In this document: positions 23,601 through 32,400 of the stretch, in pieces | Layout of the letters: every line of letters begins with the position of its first letter | How positions within the stretch are numbered: the stretch's first letter is position 1 | Assembly: GCA_018806985.1 (NCBI GenBank) | Contig: JADANN010000462.1 | Location: 3,029,501-3,093,500 of the forward strand | Source of the DNA: Angiostrongylus vasorum | Taxonomy: Eukaryota > Nematoda > Chromadorea > Rhabditida > Metastrongylidae | Direction of reading: 5' to 3' | Length of the DNA: 64,000 nucleotides | Notes under the pieces: generated by a model | Told to the model about the DNA's origin: nothing | The model's database searches: none | The model's input: only the letters and a program-made list of their open reading frames with translations | Translations under genes and position numbers: made by a program

Positions 23601-26600
23601 TCTTCCTTTTTTCGTCGGCCTTATGTCTTTATCAAGGAAGCGAATGAGCAAGCAAATTTCTTGTGGTACAACTCGGTGATGTGCCCAGATATGTTGTAGA
23701 GTCGTTGGTGTTTACGGCTTCCGTGCTCATATTCAACATTCTAAAAATTCAGCCTTTTTTTTTAACTTTTTGGAAGGTTCAAATCCAGACAAATTTAACA
23801 CGGCGACATCCGAAGGAATTATACCTGCTCTTTGAGCGGTAGACCTCGTCCAATAATCTGTCAGGTTTCCGCAAGCGATCTAATTCGCAACAGAATTACC
23901 CAGAATGGTAGAAACTGTGAAGATTCAGATTGTATTTGGACCTAATTTTCAGGTCTTAATCGCTGTAGATGATTCTGCAAGCATGAATGAAAATGGAATT
24001 CATCAGGTAAATCTTCATCAAGTTCTTTAAGTGGTCTGTCGCAAACTTATCCGCACTTAATGGAAGACCTCTAGTCATCAGTGTGTCTAATGTATCTCTT
24101 AATGTGACAGGTTACCTGTGAATCTGTGTGCATTATCGAAGACGCATTGCGACGATGTGACGCAGGCGCGGTTGCGGTGTGTTCATTTGGAAGTGATGTG
24201 AAGATCATAAACGCTTTTAGTGACCATATGATGTACGGACCGGAATTTCTTCAAAAGTTAACGTTCAACCAATCGTCAACAGATCTGCTTTTGCTCCTGA
24301 CTTCGTCACGTCAGATGCTGTGTGATGTTCGAACTCAAACAAGTGAACAGCTACTTATTATTATTTCTGATGGAAGAGGAGCGCTGGCACAAGGAGCCGA
24401 CAAGGTAACTGCTCTCAGAAGTACATGCTCCAATTTTCTGAAAGAATATAACCCGTCATAGTGACATTCGGTATTCGGAATGGCATTATGTACAAGGTGG
24501 AAAGTACGTTGGCTAGCAACTACGTCATAATCTTTTTCTTCCATCCCAACTTTTACTACTAATTCAGGATTATTTGTATGATCATTGTTCTCTTAACAGT
24601 AGTACAGCGTTTCGGGATTCAAATAAGGAGATACTACGGTATTTTTCCAGATCAGAACTGCCCTGTCAACTCTCCAGGGGGTGGTAGTGCTGTTTGTGAT
24701 TCTTGATTCTGGACCGAAGTCTATATATGACCTCTCAGTTGCAACCTTTCAAAGAGAAAATGTGGTATGTTGCTAAGTTGCAATTATTTGAACAAAAATG
24801 GAAGAAGTAATTTTTAAATCTCGAGAAGGCTTTTCACAATTTTGAAATTTATGTATCTTATTCTGATGACGAAGTAAAATGGTGAAAATAATGGATCTTC
24901 GTTGCATCAGTAGGGTTGGGTTGTTATCTTTAAGGCAATTTCATTCCTAACAGTTACTAACGGACGTTTCGCTAAACGCCTGACTAGAGCATTGGCCACA
25001 GTAGTGCGGAACTTATAACGCATTCGCAACTAGGGAGTGACGCGACCATTCGACATAACTCATGTGGTTCGAAATAACTTAACGCTTCAACTTTAGCGCG
25101 AATACATATAACTATTGTTAGGGAGAAGCGTACCAAGGTGATTCTGCTTTATGTTGTGTGAGGATTTACACACTGGTGCATACCGCCTGTGGCGAAAAAT
25201 TGGCCATGATCTCATACAAACAACTGTCCGAAATTGGTGGTTAATGGGAGGAGCTGGTTAAGCACACGGATTGTTTTTTACTGCTTTTAGTAATATAAAC
25301 TGTTGCTATCTAGCGATCTTCAACGAGATGTCACCTTTTCGTACTATCACGGGCAATTCTAATTCTATACAAGATTTGTTCGTATTTTCGCTTTCTGTCA
25401 TCGAGGCTCGTAACTCGCATATCAAAGCGTTTGAATAAGTGGGACTTCGTTTATTAGGAGATGGTAGTGTCTCTAAATGCGCTGTTGATCCTGGCATTGC
25501 TTAAAAATCTAAAAGCTGACATTTTTTGGTTTCTTATTGTTCAAATTCGAGACAAATTTAGAACGGAAGAGATTTTGAAACAAACTACATGACTCCTTTA
25601 GAATGGAAGAGCAAAGCCTGTACTATAAATGTGAGAAGTCTTCAGGTCCCTAAATATTTGGGTTGTCGATCTGTCCACAGTTATTGAAAAATCGGTATCA
25701 TAATTATCATCGTGTTAATATGAAGCTTCGAGGCAACTTCACGACTGGAGTTGCTTAAATCCATATAGATGCTCAGAAAGCGGTATAGATTAGCTCTATA
25801 GGTTCAGAAGTTTGTATCAACTCTCAGGAATTACAAATGTAATGGCGCTATCACATTGTTGATACGGAAATAATGGCCGGTTTCTAGGCTTAAGTAAATA
25901 AATCTATTAGAATAACACCTTTTAAGATCTGCACAAGATCTGGACTTTTTTTAAACCTTATTACGGTGAAGACCTATGCTACGAGGCCCACGAATATTCT
26001 GAAGGTTTTTTTTGCAGTGGTTTGGTTGTTAAAGATTTCCATTACAAACATATGTTATAATAGCTGGGAAAATTTGCAATCGGTTGGCGAAGAGTAAGGA
26101 AAGTTTAGTGGATGGGCCAAAGTTTCGCAGGGTTGAACTTCCTAAGCATCTCCTCTGTGATACTGGCATCTAACGTTGTCATGCAGCAGATCGGAATCTG
26201 TCGATTAATTTCGAACAAGGATATGTCTAATTTTATCGACCTTGTGACAGCAGTTCTCTACAGCGCACCAGGATCCATTAAGTAAACGTGGATAGGCCCT
26301 ATTTCTGACCACAACCTTTAGTGCTTCAGATCCGACCAATGCATAAAATGGCACTCAATTTCTCATCACACGTTACTATATTGTCGGCACATTGCTCATT
26401 TTCGTTCCCCGAGCGAGAGAAGCGTTGAGCAAAATTTTTTTTGTCAGTCGTGCATTCCATACAGTACTTGTTTGTGGGGTTTTTCTGTTTCTGTAATCTC
26501 TTTAGTATGGCGTGGAATGGTTGTTTTTTGGAAATCTAGATAAAACCTTCCTTTTTTTTCTAAAATCAGAAAAATTTTTCCAGGATACAATAATGAGTCT

Positions 26601-26947
26601 GATAGCGATAATGGTAAACGAAATCAATAAAGCTTGTTTCCATAAATGTTGTTTCAGCGGTACAAAGCGACCAAGAAAACAAAACCCTGTTTGATTTTTT
26701 TTCTAGTGTTCACACTTGACTGAGATCTTTCTCGTAGTCGAGAATTTACTTACAGCAGTGCACCTCGCATTTCCTGTTGTGACACATTGAAACTTTCGAA
26801 CTACAATTCTAGATTCTGCGGCCGTATTTGGAAACTTTCCCGTTTCCGTTCTACGTTGTCGTGAAGGCAATCACCCAACTTCCTTCCGTTCTCGCTGAAT
26901 CCATACGACAGTGGTTTGAAATGACAGTACAGAATAGCTCTGCATAA
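969..26947 (+). CDS. mdn-1: Midasin (MDN1/Rea1), C-terminal portion, multi-exon, 5' end outside window
   Basis: Giant nuclear/nucleolar AAA+ ATPase that removes assembly factors from pre-60S ribosomal particles. Exons read by eye: 969-1098, 1188-1338, 1420-1529, 1641-1781, 1872-~2034, 2108-2239, 9059-~9279, ~9351-9508, 9808-9949, 13403-13570, 13742-13939, 14734-14806, 14875-15231, 15376-15553, 15774-15912, 16021-~16211, 17290-17516, 22787-23181, 23264-23384, 23953-24006, 24111-24404, 24651-24764, 26813-26947 (TAA at 26945-26947). The order is that of midasin: helical linker, long Asp/Glu-rich stretch, then a VWA/MIDAS domain with the hallmark segments LRLILEP, DYRTGKRLNMR, IPYIAS, DDSAS and SDGRG, ending in FPFPFY and RQWFE. 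Most junctions keep phase with GT-AG sites. Three do not (2034/2108, 9279/9351, 16211/17290), so those borders are provisional. The AAA ring must lie upstream of base 1. Confidence 0.95.
2549..2676. repeat. TA/CATA microsatellite
   Basis: Pure TA runs at about 2551-2580 and 2639-2665, joined by a CATACATA/TGTACATG segment. Long apparent reading frames of I and Y across it are an artefact of the repeat. Confidence 0.95.
2687..2930 (-). repeat. tRNA-derived SINE family S2
   Basis: About 245 bp matching five other S2 copies in this window (16995, 30168, 33410 partial, 41442, 52994). Shared landmarks in this orientation are GGATGTGCCATGCATTCGA near the left end, a GACAAGTCTAGTACCAATTTG block in the middle, and a right end reading CCACTGCGCnnnnGCGC. 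Read on the minus strand, that right end gives a tRNA-like A box. The copy is flanked on both sides by TA-rich microsatellite. Confidence 0.8.
2931..3045. repeat. TA/CATA microsatellite flanking the S2 SINE
   Basis: Imperfect TATA/CATA/TGTA repeats directly abut the SINE at 2687-2930. SINE and microsatellite together form one composite block inside a midasin intron. Confidence 0.9.
3170..3430 (+). mobile_element. Penelope-like element terminal fragment with hammerhead-like core
   Basis: The end CTGAAGA...GCCGAAACGTCAGC (3317-3347), followed by GTGTGCTG and AACCTCGCGATTGCT, matches the right arm of the Penelope-like element at 20620-20735. No coding part remains. The putative stem II (GCC/GCC) does not pair here, so a hammerhead formed from this copy should be impaired. 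Confidence 0.65.
3431..4202. other. Intronic DNA, nothing recognised
   Basis: Part of the midasin intron 2240-9058. Open frames on both strands at about 3701-3994 show no recognisable domain and mirror each other, as chance frames do. Confidence 0.4.
4203..4345 (+). repeat. tRNA-like SINE family S3
   Basis: Shares the S3 head (AGCGGTGTGGTGCGTAACACG, then CGCGGTTCGATTTGG as B box) and tail (ACATCATTGTAGTGTAGTTTG). A and B boxes are spaced as in tRNA-derived SINEs. Confidence 0.65.
4780..7315 (-). mobile_element. RTE-type non-LTR retrotransposon (LINE family R1), copy A, inactive
   Basis: Decayed endonuclease/reverse-transcriptase element on the strand opposite midasin. At 7215-6874 are endonuclease pieces (THAEIDHILTN). 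At 6524-5910 are RT pieces with NYRPICLLDVLYK and QAGFRKGF. At 5995-5696 is FVDYEKAFDS, and at 5696-5181 the LRFADEIVIL segment. The catalytic FADD box reads FADE, and the frames are broken by stops and shifts, so the copy is dead. Its 3' end at about 4780 carries the TACTTGGAC...GTTGTGCAGG tail that the SINE family S1 also carries. The 5' end appears truncated at about 7315. Confidence 0.85.
7316..8265. other. Intronic DNA, nothing recognised
   Basis: Continuation of the midasin intron 2240-9058. No exon or repeat family was recognised apart from short chance reading frames. Confidence 0.4.
8266..8462 (+). mobile_element. LINE family R2, 3' coding fragment
   Basis: The stretch around 8345-8450 (TTTTAATGACAACCGGTGGACAAG..., GGAAAACCACCGACC) aligns to the 3' part of the R2 copy at 51860-51990 (ATGACAACCGATGGACAAG, GGAGGACCACCGACC). 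It is heavily decayed. Confidence 0.6.
8522..8884 (+). repeat. SINE family S1, near full length
   Basis: About 360 bp. It begins CTCCCAACGGTTTACCGC and includes a possible A box (TGGCTGGGAGG). Shared internal blocks are GGCAGGGTCTCCCAAG, AAAGTCGCATGGTGG and GGGCTGCGACTGCCTGTGG. It ends GGGGCCCGCACAACCAGTG then CAAGTATCAAGTAAGTAAG. Six further copies (10146, 11438 minus, 14292 minus, 34964 minus, 54656 minus, 56712) define the family. The 3' 60 bp are shared with the R1 LINE tails. Confidence 0.85.
10146..10452 (+). repeat. SINE family S1, diverged, 3' end lost
   Basis: Starts CTCCCAATGGTTTACC and follows the S1 order to GGGAGCCACATTGACTA, then stops short of the tail. It has the best preserved B-box-like motif of the family (GGGTTCATACCCC, 10206-10218), about 35 bases after TGGCTGGGAGG. 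That spacing supports a tRNA-derived head. It lies immediately 5' of LINE copy B. Confidence 0.7.
10455..13232 (+). mobile_element. RTE-type LINE family R1, copy B, interrupted by a SINE
   Basis: Sense-oriented dead element in the midasin intron 9950-13402. Endonuclease pieces lie at 10791-11375 (THAEIDYIFTNRKW, YTGSDHRFLCAKIRFS). RT pieces follow at 11930-12600 (CGGACTCTGC region, AFDS equivalent, LRFADN). The catalytic FADD reads FADN. An S1 SINE in the opposite orientation splits it at 11438-11826. The 3' end at 13140-13232 (AACGAATGGAGATTTTGATGGGGCC...CCAAGTATCCGATA) matches the S1 tail. Confidence 0.8.
11438..11826 (-). repeat. SINE family S1 inserted inside LINE copy B
   Basis: Full-length S1 in reverse orientation, from TACTTGATACTTGAATGG at 11440 to GGTAAACCATTGGGAGG at 11809-11825. 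It interrupts the LINE between its endonuclease and RT pieces, so this insertion is younger than the LINE. Confidence 0.85.
14292..14432 (-). repeat. SINE family S1, 5'-truncated
   Basis: Only the 3' 140 bp remain (TACTTGGATACTTGGACGG, TGTGCGGGCCCCAGCATGATC, TGGCCAAAGTCTGCCCC). 5' truncation is expected of target-primed reverse transcription. It lies in the short intron just before the acidic-domain exons. Confidence 0.8.
14734..17516 (+). other. mdn-1: mdn-1 exons for the Asp/Glu-rich domain
   Basis: Six exons (14734-14806, 14875-15231, 15376-15553, 15774-15912, 16021-16211, 17290-17516) encode low-complexity acidic sequence rich in D, E, N, Q and K. It opens with GYINPIPK followed by GGGFGEGE, which corresponds to the start of the midasin acidic domain. 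The segments EMEEDFADDM and LDPKLWDDE match positions conserved in midasins. In the family this disordered tether links the motor to the MIDAS domain so that the latter can dock back on the ring. The tract is interrupted by short introns. Confidence 0.9.
16995..17240 (-). repeat. tRNA-derived SINE family S2
   Basis: Starts with GGATGCGCCATGCATTGGAC, has the middle block GACAAATCTGGTATCAATTT, and ends CACCGCGCTACAAGTGCC, as in other S2 copies. It sits in the intron between the midasin exons ending at 16211 and starting at 17290, within about 50 bp of the latter's acceptor. Confidence 0.75.
17755..18240 (-). mobile_element. Probable decayed LINE R1 3' fragment
   Basis: The order of short matches resembles the 3' part of R1 copies A and E read on the minus strand: GTGGTTGAAGTGTTAGCC, CTGCATAGCAGAGCACAGGGA, then GGGGAGTTTC. 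Copy E reads GCGGCTAAAGTATTAGTCC, CTGCATAACAGAACGTTAGGGA, GGGGAGTTTTGGG. Identity is low and the boundaries are uncertain. Confidence 0.4.
18280..18617 (+). repeat. Left inverted arm of the Penelope-like element
   Basis: Reverse complement of 20352-20739. Matching landmarks are ACAGCAATTGCGAGGTTGTT (18291), CTGGAAGGGTACACTAACATG (18344), GGCTTCTCGAAAAACCCAC (18440) and CTAGATCACGCGTTATCTC (18560). It contains the antisense of the last codons of the endonuclease. Relative to the right arm it lacks about 52 bp, exactly the segment with the hammerhead-like core. Confidence 0.9.
18618..19735 (+). pseudogene. Penelope-like reverse transcriptase, frameshifted
   Basis: Penelope-type RT, related to telomerase RT, used for target-primed insertion. 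The first frame (from about 18640 to 19104) gives VLCLLIKTHK, FKVRPIISC and SFDV. A one-base indel near 19080 moves the frame so that LYTNVSSDSAL follows. The second frame (to 19519) contains GLAMGQRLAPSLA and the catalytic YIDDCFVIF. Beyond 19519 a further frame (YMTKWYRKPS) continues to about 19735. The region is shorter at its N-terminus than a full Penelope ORF. The catalytic aspartates survive, but the frame breaks make it a pseudogene. Confidence 0.85.
20065..20394 (+). pseudogene. GIY-YIG endonuclease domain of the Penelope-like element
   Basis: The GIY-YIG nuclease that makes the target nick in canonical Penelope elements. Visible are IYLISC with CNNC (Cys pair of the element-specific zinc-binding insert), EYIGETGR (the YIG half), RIKEHL (catalytic Arg and following His) and RKFLEAFWI (the metal-binding Glu). 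The last codons (GGRTP, stop) fall inside the right inverted arm. It is cut off from the RT by stop codons, so it is non-functional as it stands, though this domain itself has no internal stop. Confidence 0.85.
20352..20739 (+). repeat. Right inverted arm of the Penelope-like element
   Basis: Complement of 18280-18617, running from ATTCCAAAAATCCGAAAATG to GCAATTGC/GCTGTAAAAAAGAGAA. It includes the 3' end of the endonuclease frame, a 3' untranslated stretch and the hammerhead-like core at 20623-20656. Penelope elements commonly end in such pseudo-LTRs, one of them inverted. Confidence 0.9.
20623..20656 (+). ncRNA. Candidate minimal hammerhead ribozyme in Penelope terminal arm
   Basis: Stem I GCT (20623-20625) pairs with AGC (20654-20656). 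CTGAAGA (20626-20632) fits the hammerhead core CUGANGA. GGC (20634-20636) and GCC (20643-20645) form a short stem II with a six-base loop, after one extra A. GAAAC (20646-20650) is followed directly by GTC (20651-20653), the expected cleavage triplet, giving a stem III of only A-U and C-G. Such minimal type I hammerheads are known from Penelope-like elements. The extra A before stem II is a departure from consensus. Confidence 0.6.
20740..22786. other. Intronic DNA right of the Penelope element
   Basis: Rest of the intron joining midasin exons 17290-17516 and 22787-23181, which are in phase for direct splicing. No coding exon, RNA or repeat family was recognised; small undetected exons cannot be excluded. 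Confidence 0.4.
22787..26947 (+). other. mdn-1: mdn-1 exons for the MIDAS (VWA) domain and C-terminus
   Basis: Exon 22787-23181 carries the helical lead-in ending in LRLILEP. Exons 23264-23384 and 23953-24006 encode DYRTGKRLNMR, a conserved basic block, and the metal-coordinating DxSxS motif as DDSAS (23968-23982). Exon 24111-24404 carries AVCSFG and the loop SDGRG (24366-24380). Exon 24651-24764 encodes the VVVLFVILD strand, and the last exon 26813-26947 the conserved FPFPFY and RQWFE before TAA. In the family this domain grips the ubiquitin-like domains of Ytm1/WDR12 and Rsa4/NLE1 through the bound metal. All key residues seen here are intact, so the gene looks functional. Confidence 0.95.
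24765..26812. other. Last midasin intron, nothing recognised
   Basis: Two-kilobase intron between 24764 and the acceptor at 26811-26812. The flanking exons are in the same phase, and the joined protein aligns across the junction with only a small gap relative to midasins, so no missing exon is required. No repeat family was recognised. Confidence 0.5.
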
Positions 26948-27939
26948 GGAGTTCAACTAGAAGTAAATGATGTTGTTGACATTGTTATTGTTATACATGT
27001 TTGTTTGTTTGTTTGATAATTGGTTGTTAAAATTGTTTATTTTTGTTGATATTGCCGTTACTTTTCTATATTTTCATGTTTGTTTGTTCTGAAATTTGGT
27101 TGCTAAAAGCGCTTCCATCTGATACAGCGTAGTCTGGAGCAATTTGTTACCAAATTTCTTACAGTATTTCGATCCATTGGAATTTAACGCTACATCTTGT
27201 TAGTAGAAGTGTCTTCTATGTACTGTTTCAATGAAATCAAATGAGTAACCAAGATGAATGTAGCTGGATATTTTGCATTTTGTCAAAATGGACTATTTTT
27301 CAACAGTCTAAAGCTCGAAAAGCAAGACAAGAAAGTGACGTCATAAAGTAAATCCATCTGGAATGTCATCCGGAGTCAACTCGTCGACTCGCTATTCCTT
27401 CCTCATACGAAGAATCGGCGCATCACGAATTCAAAGTTTGAGATACTGATCATCCTAAGTGTAAAGTAGTGGCAATCCAGCTCATGACATGAGATTTTTC
27501 AGGTCACAAATCCGTAAACGAAAATCTGAATATTGACATCTATATCATGTTAAATAGAAAGCGATTAATTATGCGAAGCTAAGAAAGAAGTCGATTTGAA
27601 AACGGCTATGCACTAACCGACATGGTGTATACTTTGGGGATGGCTTCCGTCGTCTGTACCCCATATTCAATTTTAGCTCGATGAATGGTTGTTATATATG
27701 CCAAGGAACGACTTCAGGATTAGCAGCGACATACACGTGGGAAAGATCCCCGCGCCCATGGCCCACCTGCTGTGAGTCTTTCCGATCAAATCACGTCGAA
27801 TCCTGAGTCTCACCTTCAAATGAAGTATCCTCACTCGGCAATGCTTTTTTTATGCAGGACTGTTCTCGATACTGATTGTCCCCCTGATAACCACTTGTTT
27901 TTCTCCGGAAAATCCATTCCGCAGCAGTCGGTATCGTTA
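26948..27939. other. Downstream of midasin stop, convergent intergenic region
   Basis: AT-rich, with TTTGTTTG/TTGTT runs near 26980-27090. No AATAAA was found by eye in the first 300 bases after the stop, so the cleavage site was not located. No gene recognised. Confidence 0.4.
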
Positions 27940-28655
27940 TCAGCTAGCACAGAGCGTAACACTTTCTCGATGGTCGATTTATGTAGCAGTTCTAGATTTC
28001 GAATAAGACGCCACAACACACCCCAGACGCAAATCTTAACGCTTTTTGAAGCCGCAGATCACACCCAATTTCATGTGATTCCCGTAGAAGAAATGAAAAG
28101 CAGGAAGATCGACATATGGCAAATAAAGAACGGGATTTTTATCATCCCCGGAGAAAAGATCATGTCGCTCGCAGGCTTTGTCGCCCACCCGTCCACTGTC
28201 TATCTCGTGGACTCGTACGAGCTCCTTTCCCATCTCATGACCGTCCTTCGCCTTCAACTAACGCGTCATAAGAACGCTAGTCAGTTGGTACTCGCCGAGC
28301 GATGTAGCTGATGAGTACGAACCAGATGCGTTCTACTATCAGCTGTAGGAAGTTATCCGCAATGATAAAGCTACTATAAATTTGTTGTCGGAGACCTCAA
28401 CGCCAAAATAGGAAAGGCCAACGAGACAAATACAAGATCGGAAATTTTTGGATTAAAAGAGAAAGTAGTGAGAATGGGAACCGTCTTGCAGGACTCCCTT
28501 TCTGCAGTATGTCGCTTCCACGGAAACTCGTTGTTCCAGAAGAAAGACACCTGCCAATGGACATCTGAGTCTCCCAACGGCACGACTCATACGGATAACG
28601 ACTATACTCTGACAAACAGAAGATGGTTCAGAAGACTATGAGAAGAACTACGGAT
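27940..28655 (+). mobile_element. LINE family R1, copy C, 3'-deleted
   Basis: Aligns with copies A and B over the endonuclease part: CTTTTTGAAGCCGCAGATCA, GGCTTTGTCGCCCACCCGTC, CCAACGGCACGACTCATAC (the position of THAEID in better copies), then AACAGAAGATGGTT where it stops. No RT part. It sits between the 3' ends of mdn-1 and lrk-1. Confidence 0.7.
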
Positions 28656-28769
28656 ACCAAATGAAAATGCGAAACGGCTTCAATAGGAAAAGTGACACAG
28701 AAACATACAAAGTACGGTTACCAGTGGCAGTTTTTAATATGAACACATGATTATTTCTTTTTTCAACTT

Positions 28770-29010
28770 ATTTTACATGACCCGTCACTACATCTACATT
28801 TCGCGTGTTGTTTCATCTGCTGCTTAAGGATTTTGTCCTCCTTGTGAATGCTGCAGAATGCTTGTCCAGTCAACTCTCTTTGCAATCTTGGAAACAGCCA
28901 GGTTAAGGCGTTCGCACGTGGACTGGAGGAGAGCGTTAGGGCTGGGATCGAACTACAGCCTTTGCTTCATGATCGAAGGCATCATTAACCACTGCGCTGT
29001 CTCCTTGCTG
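28770..29010 (-). repeat. tRNA-derived SINE family S4
   Basis: Reverse-strand head: A box in AGCGCAGTGGTTAATGATGC, then TAGTTCGATCCCAGC as B box (28946-28960 on the plus strand). The body (GAATGCTTGTCCAGTCAACTC, AAGGCGTTCGCACGTGGACTG) recurs in weaker form at 33160-33405. The anticodon-like region and ends do not make a complete tRNA. Confidence 0.6.
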
Positions 29011-29472
29011 ATTCTATAAATAAGAAACCATATTTCATAGACTATATCATGTTTACTCTGTCAAAAACATCACTCAAAACAGGGAAGTCATTATAACGTT
29101 TACCAAATTAGGAAAGCTGCAGAGTGAAAAATTGGGTGATAGAAGGAATCATTTAATGAAATATGTCACATTTGTTCGAAATCAAATGTAAAGAAATGGC
29201 ACTAATCGAGTTCTAGCGATAACTTAGATGCTTATAAAAAAGACAAATTGAACTAGCAACAGCAAATGCACTATGAAAGCGTACACGGACAAGAAAACAG
29301 AAGATCCCATCCCATTAGGAATTATGCCACAGCAAGAATGACTTAGAATCATTATCACCCAATAATATACACGTTTCGTAACGCAGATACTCACCTTGTG
29401 AACTACTACAAAATTATATACAAATATGGGGAAGGGATGAAACTATAAAAGAAAATTGTACAAATGTCAAAC

Positions 29473-32400
29473 TCAGACCCATTCCTCAGTTCTCCAAATT
29501 GCCACCGAACAACTATCTTTTAAAGGTCTCGATGAAACGAAGCGATGAGAAAGACTGCGATAAGCTCTGCCAATTGTGACAACAACTGCTGTATTTTGAA
29601 TAGCTGCAGGTGCAGGGCTACCACGGAACCTCTCCAGTGTTTCACTTACTCGGTCTCGTACCCAACCAAAACCACTCTCAGAAGATGTGCCACTGAGAGT
29701 TGTGCGAACTAGAACATGTTAAAATCGATCTAATTAACATATTCAATACTCCTAGACATTTCTATTTAAGGTTCTAAATTGTGGAATATAAAGCATTAAA
29801 TCATTCGCACTCCATCAATCAAATAAGAGAACGATAAAACTTAAAACTACCTCTCATACTGCATTCATCGTCACGAGGTGCTTCAACAACACATAGTGAC
29901 GTCAGCTCACCACCATAAGGTCTGCATGCTAACAATGGTTGTAACTGGAAAATGTGTGCACACATCTGAGAAAACAATATTCAACTTATCCATCATGTTC
30001 GGACAGAAGTTAAGGATAACTTCGTTTTATATTCTTCAGATTTGAAGTTAACATTGAAAAAAATCAACTGAACAAGTCAAGTGTCCCACTTTTCGTAAAC
30101 CCCCTTGCCGACACTGGACTGCTAAGCGTAGAGCATTTTACTTACTTATAGACACAATGTGCGCGTGTGGCGCAATGGTCGAAGGCGCCTTGCAACACAC
30201 GTGTGGAATCAATCCCTGCGACCACGGCCTACCAAGCTTTCCATCCATCCGGCGTCGTCAAATTGGTACCAGACTTGTCTGGGAGGATAGCAGCACTGGC
30301 TCGATACATCGGTAGGCCATCGTGAGTCATTGTAAAGCCCAGATATGTATTCAGTAACCTTCAAACGATGCTTAGTGAAATCGAATGCATGGCGCATCCC
30401 TCAGGGATTGAACAACGCCGAGAGCTTTATTTTTTTTTATTGCTAAAAAGCAGTGCCAAGTCCATATAAATTGGATCACAGCTGAAATTGAATTAACTAA
30501 TATGAGTCAAATACGTCGTAATAGCAGGTAGCCACTGGTATTATCCTTTTTTTATGGACAGAATTTCACACTTGTGAGTGTATGCGCAGAGGCGACCACT
30601 ACGTTATGGCGCGTCATCAGCTCTATGCAAAGTATCACTTCAGACTGATCCAAAAATATGTCGAATTCTAGCAGTCAGAAGCATGAAAACCGGTAAAGAC
30701 CAGTGAACAAAATCCAAATAGTAGCATACTCACCAAAAGTGCACTTGCCACAACCAGTAGTCCTTTGCTGGTACCCACGTACAGTTGTGCATCATTGGAA
30801 TTCTCAAGAAGCGCTATGCAAGTAACGAAATTTCCTTCTGCCAATTCCACATCGAGAGTATGAATAGTTTCGCTGCCTAGAAACATTAAATCTACTGAAA
30901 TGTTCTCTAACCACAACTCAGAATGCACTGGAAATTGTAGGTATCGATATCATTTTCTTCCTAACATTCGTTGGGCAATTATACTCATTATTTGATATGC
31001 GAGAGTTTGCAAGAGGTTGATAGTCACTCCTCGAACTCCTACTCCTCTTAAAGCAATGGTGAAGTAAGTGAAGTGTAAAAGCACTTTTGAAGACTCATTA
31101 CAGCAGTTCGTTGTTCCAAATAATGGGTAGAATGACGCAAGTGTATAGTTTTGCCACCGCCTCGATACGTGGCTTTAGAACGATGAACATACTTTCGGCC
31201 TATTCATGTAGTATAAAAATTTTCGATGTCTATGTTGAGGCAAATGGAACGCGCAGTTGCAGAGGTGAGTGCAGAGCTAGTGTTTCTCTCCTGTTTCACT
31301 AAATCTTTCCTATTTTTACAGCCACTTTCTTCCATTTGAGCTAACTAGTTAATCACAATGAATTCTCCACCCGTAATACGGATGGCTACAACCTTGCGAG
31401 ATATTCGTTCTGCGTGGATGGAGCACTGAAAACAAATCTGTCGCAAACCTTCACGTTCATCTTCAATATTCTCATGTCATTCGTAGAAACTTGAGATATT
31501 GACAACCTATCCTTATTCTGTACTCTAAACCACTACCGTATTGGAGATGTTTTGAAGACCATTAACTATGAAGGCATGAATCTCTGTTATTTCTACTTTT
31601 GACGAGCACCCACCGATAGCATGGAAATTCTGGCTATGTTGTTTATGATTCACATTCAATCCGTCCGCCATCTGAGGGTCACATCTCTTAGATGAGATAC
31701 AGTAAAGAAGAGAAAAGAAGAAACGAATATTATGACGCTACGAGATAGTGGTAACATAAACACACGGTACTGTGTGCGTGTCAAGTAGATGTACTATGCG
31801 TACATATTGCAGATGTTAAGCTAAATTCTCACCAGACGAGATCAATGCTCTCGGTATGTAGTTCACTATTGAACATACAATATAGACGATCAAAGAAGTA
31901 TCTCTAGCTCTACACCACTACGAATTTACAGACATCTAACTTTCCCTGAAAACTCTCGCCCAAACTAACCGCAATTGAATCGAGAAGCACAATCTGACTT
32001 CGAAAGTTCACTGTTTTACTCAACAGCAGAAAAGATTATGATTACACTACCACTGCAGCATCATCTCGTCAAATCACTTGGAAAGAGGATACAGAAAACA
32101 TGTTTTGCCAATCCTTGAAGGGCAAGATTCGTGACATCTAATTGCTTGGACCAAAATACTGTGGGGTTGATGGATCTCACTTAATCCGTACGATGAAGAA
32201 TACACCAGTGATTGAAACTAGTTTAGTTTATAATACAAAAGATTCTCCTGCTAATTCCAGTTATTTACACATCCACTAAAACAGCTATCCACTAACACAG
32301 CTATTCTCCTCAACCCTTGAAAACAGCTCGCCAAGACATTTCTAGCACCTTATTTTCGCTCAGTTTGAAAAGGACTACTTTCGACTCATGCTGATAATAA

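Noticed and set aside
30168..30240. Functional tRNA gene
   Set aside because: Same reason: box-like motifs only, no acceptor stem, and six copies of the longer repeat occur in the window.
31087..31302. Plus-strand frame with a SIKIFDVY segment looking like a WD40 blade
   Set aside because: Wrong strand for lrk-1, no good exon borders, and the minus-strand reading gives no clear blade either.
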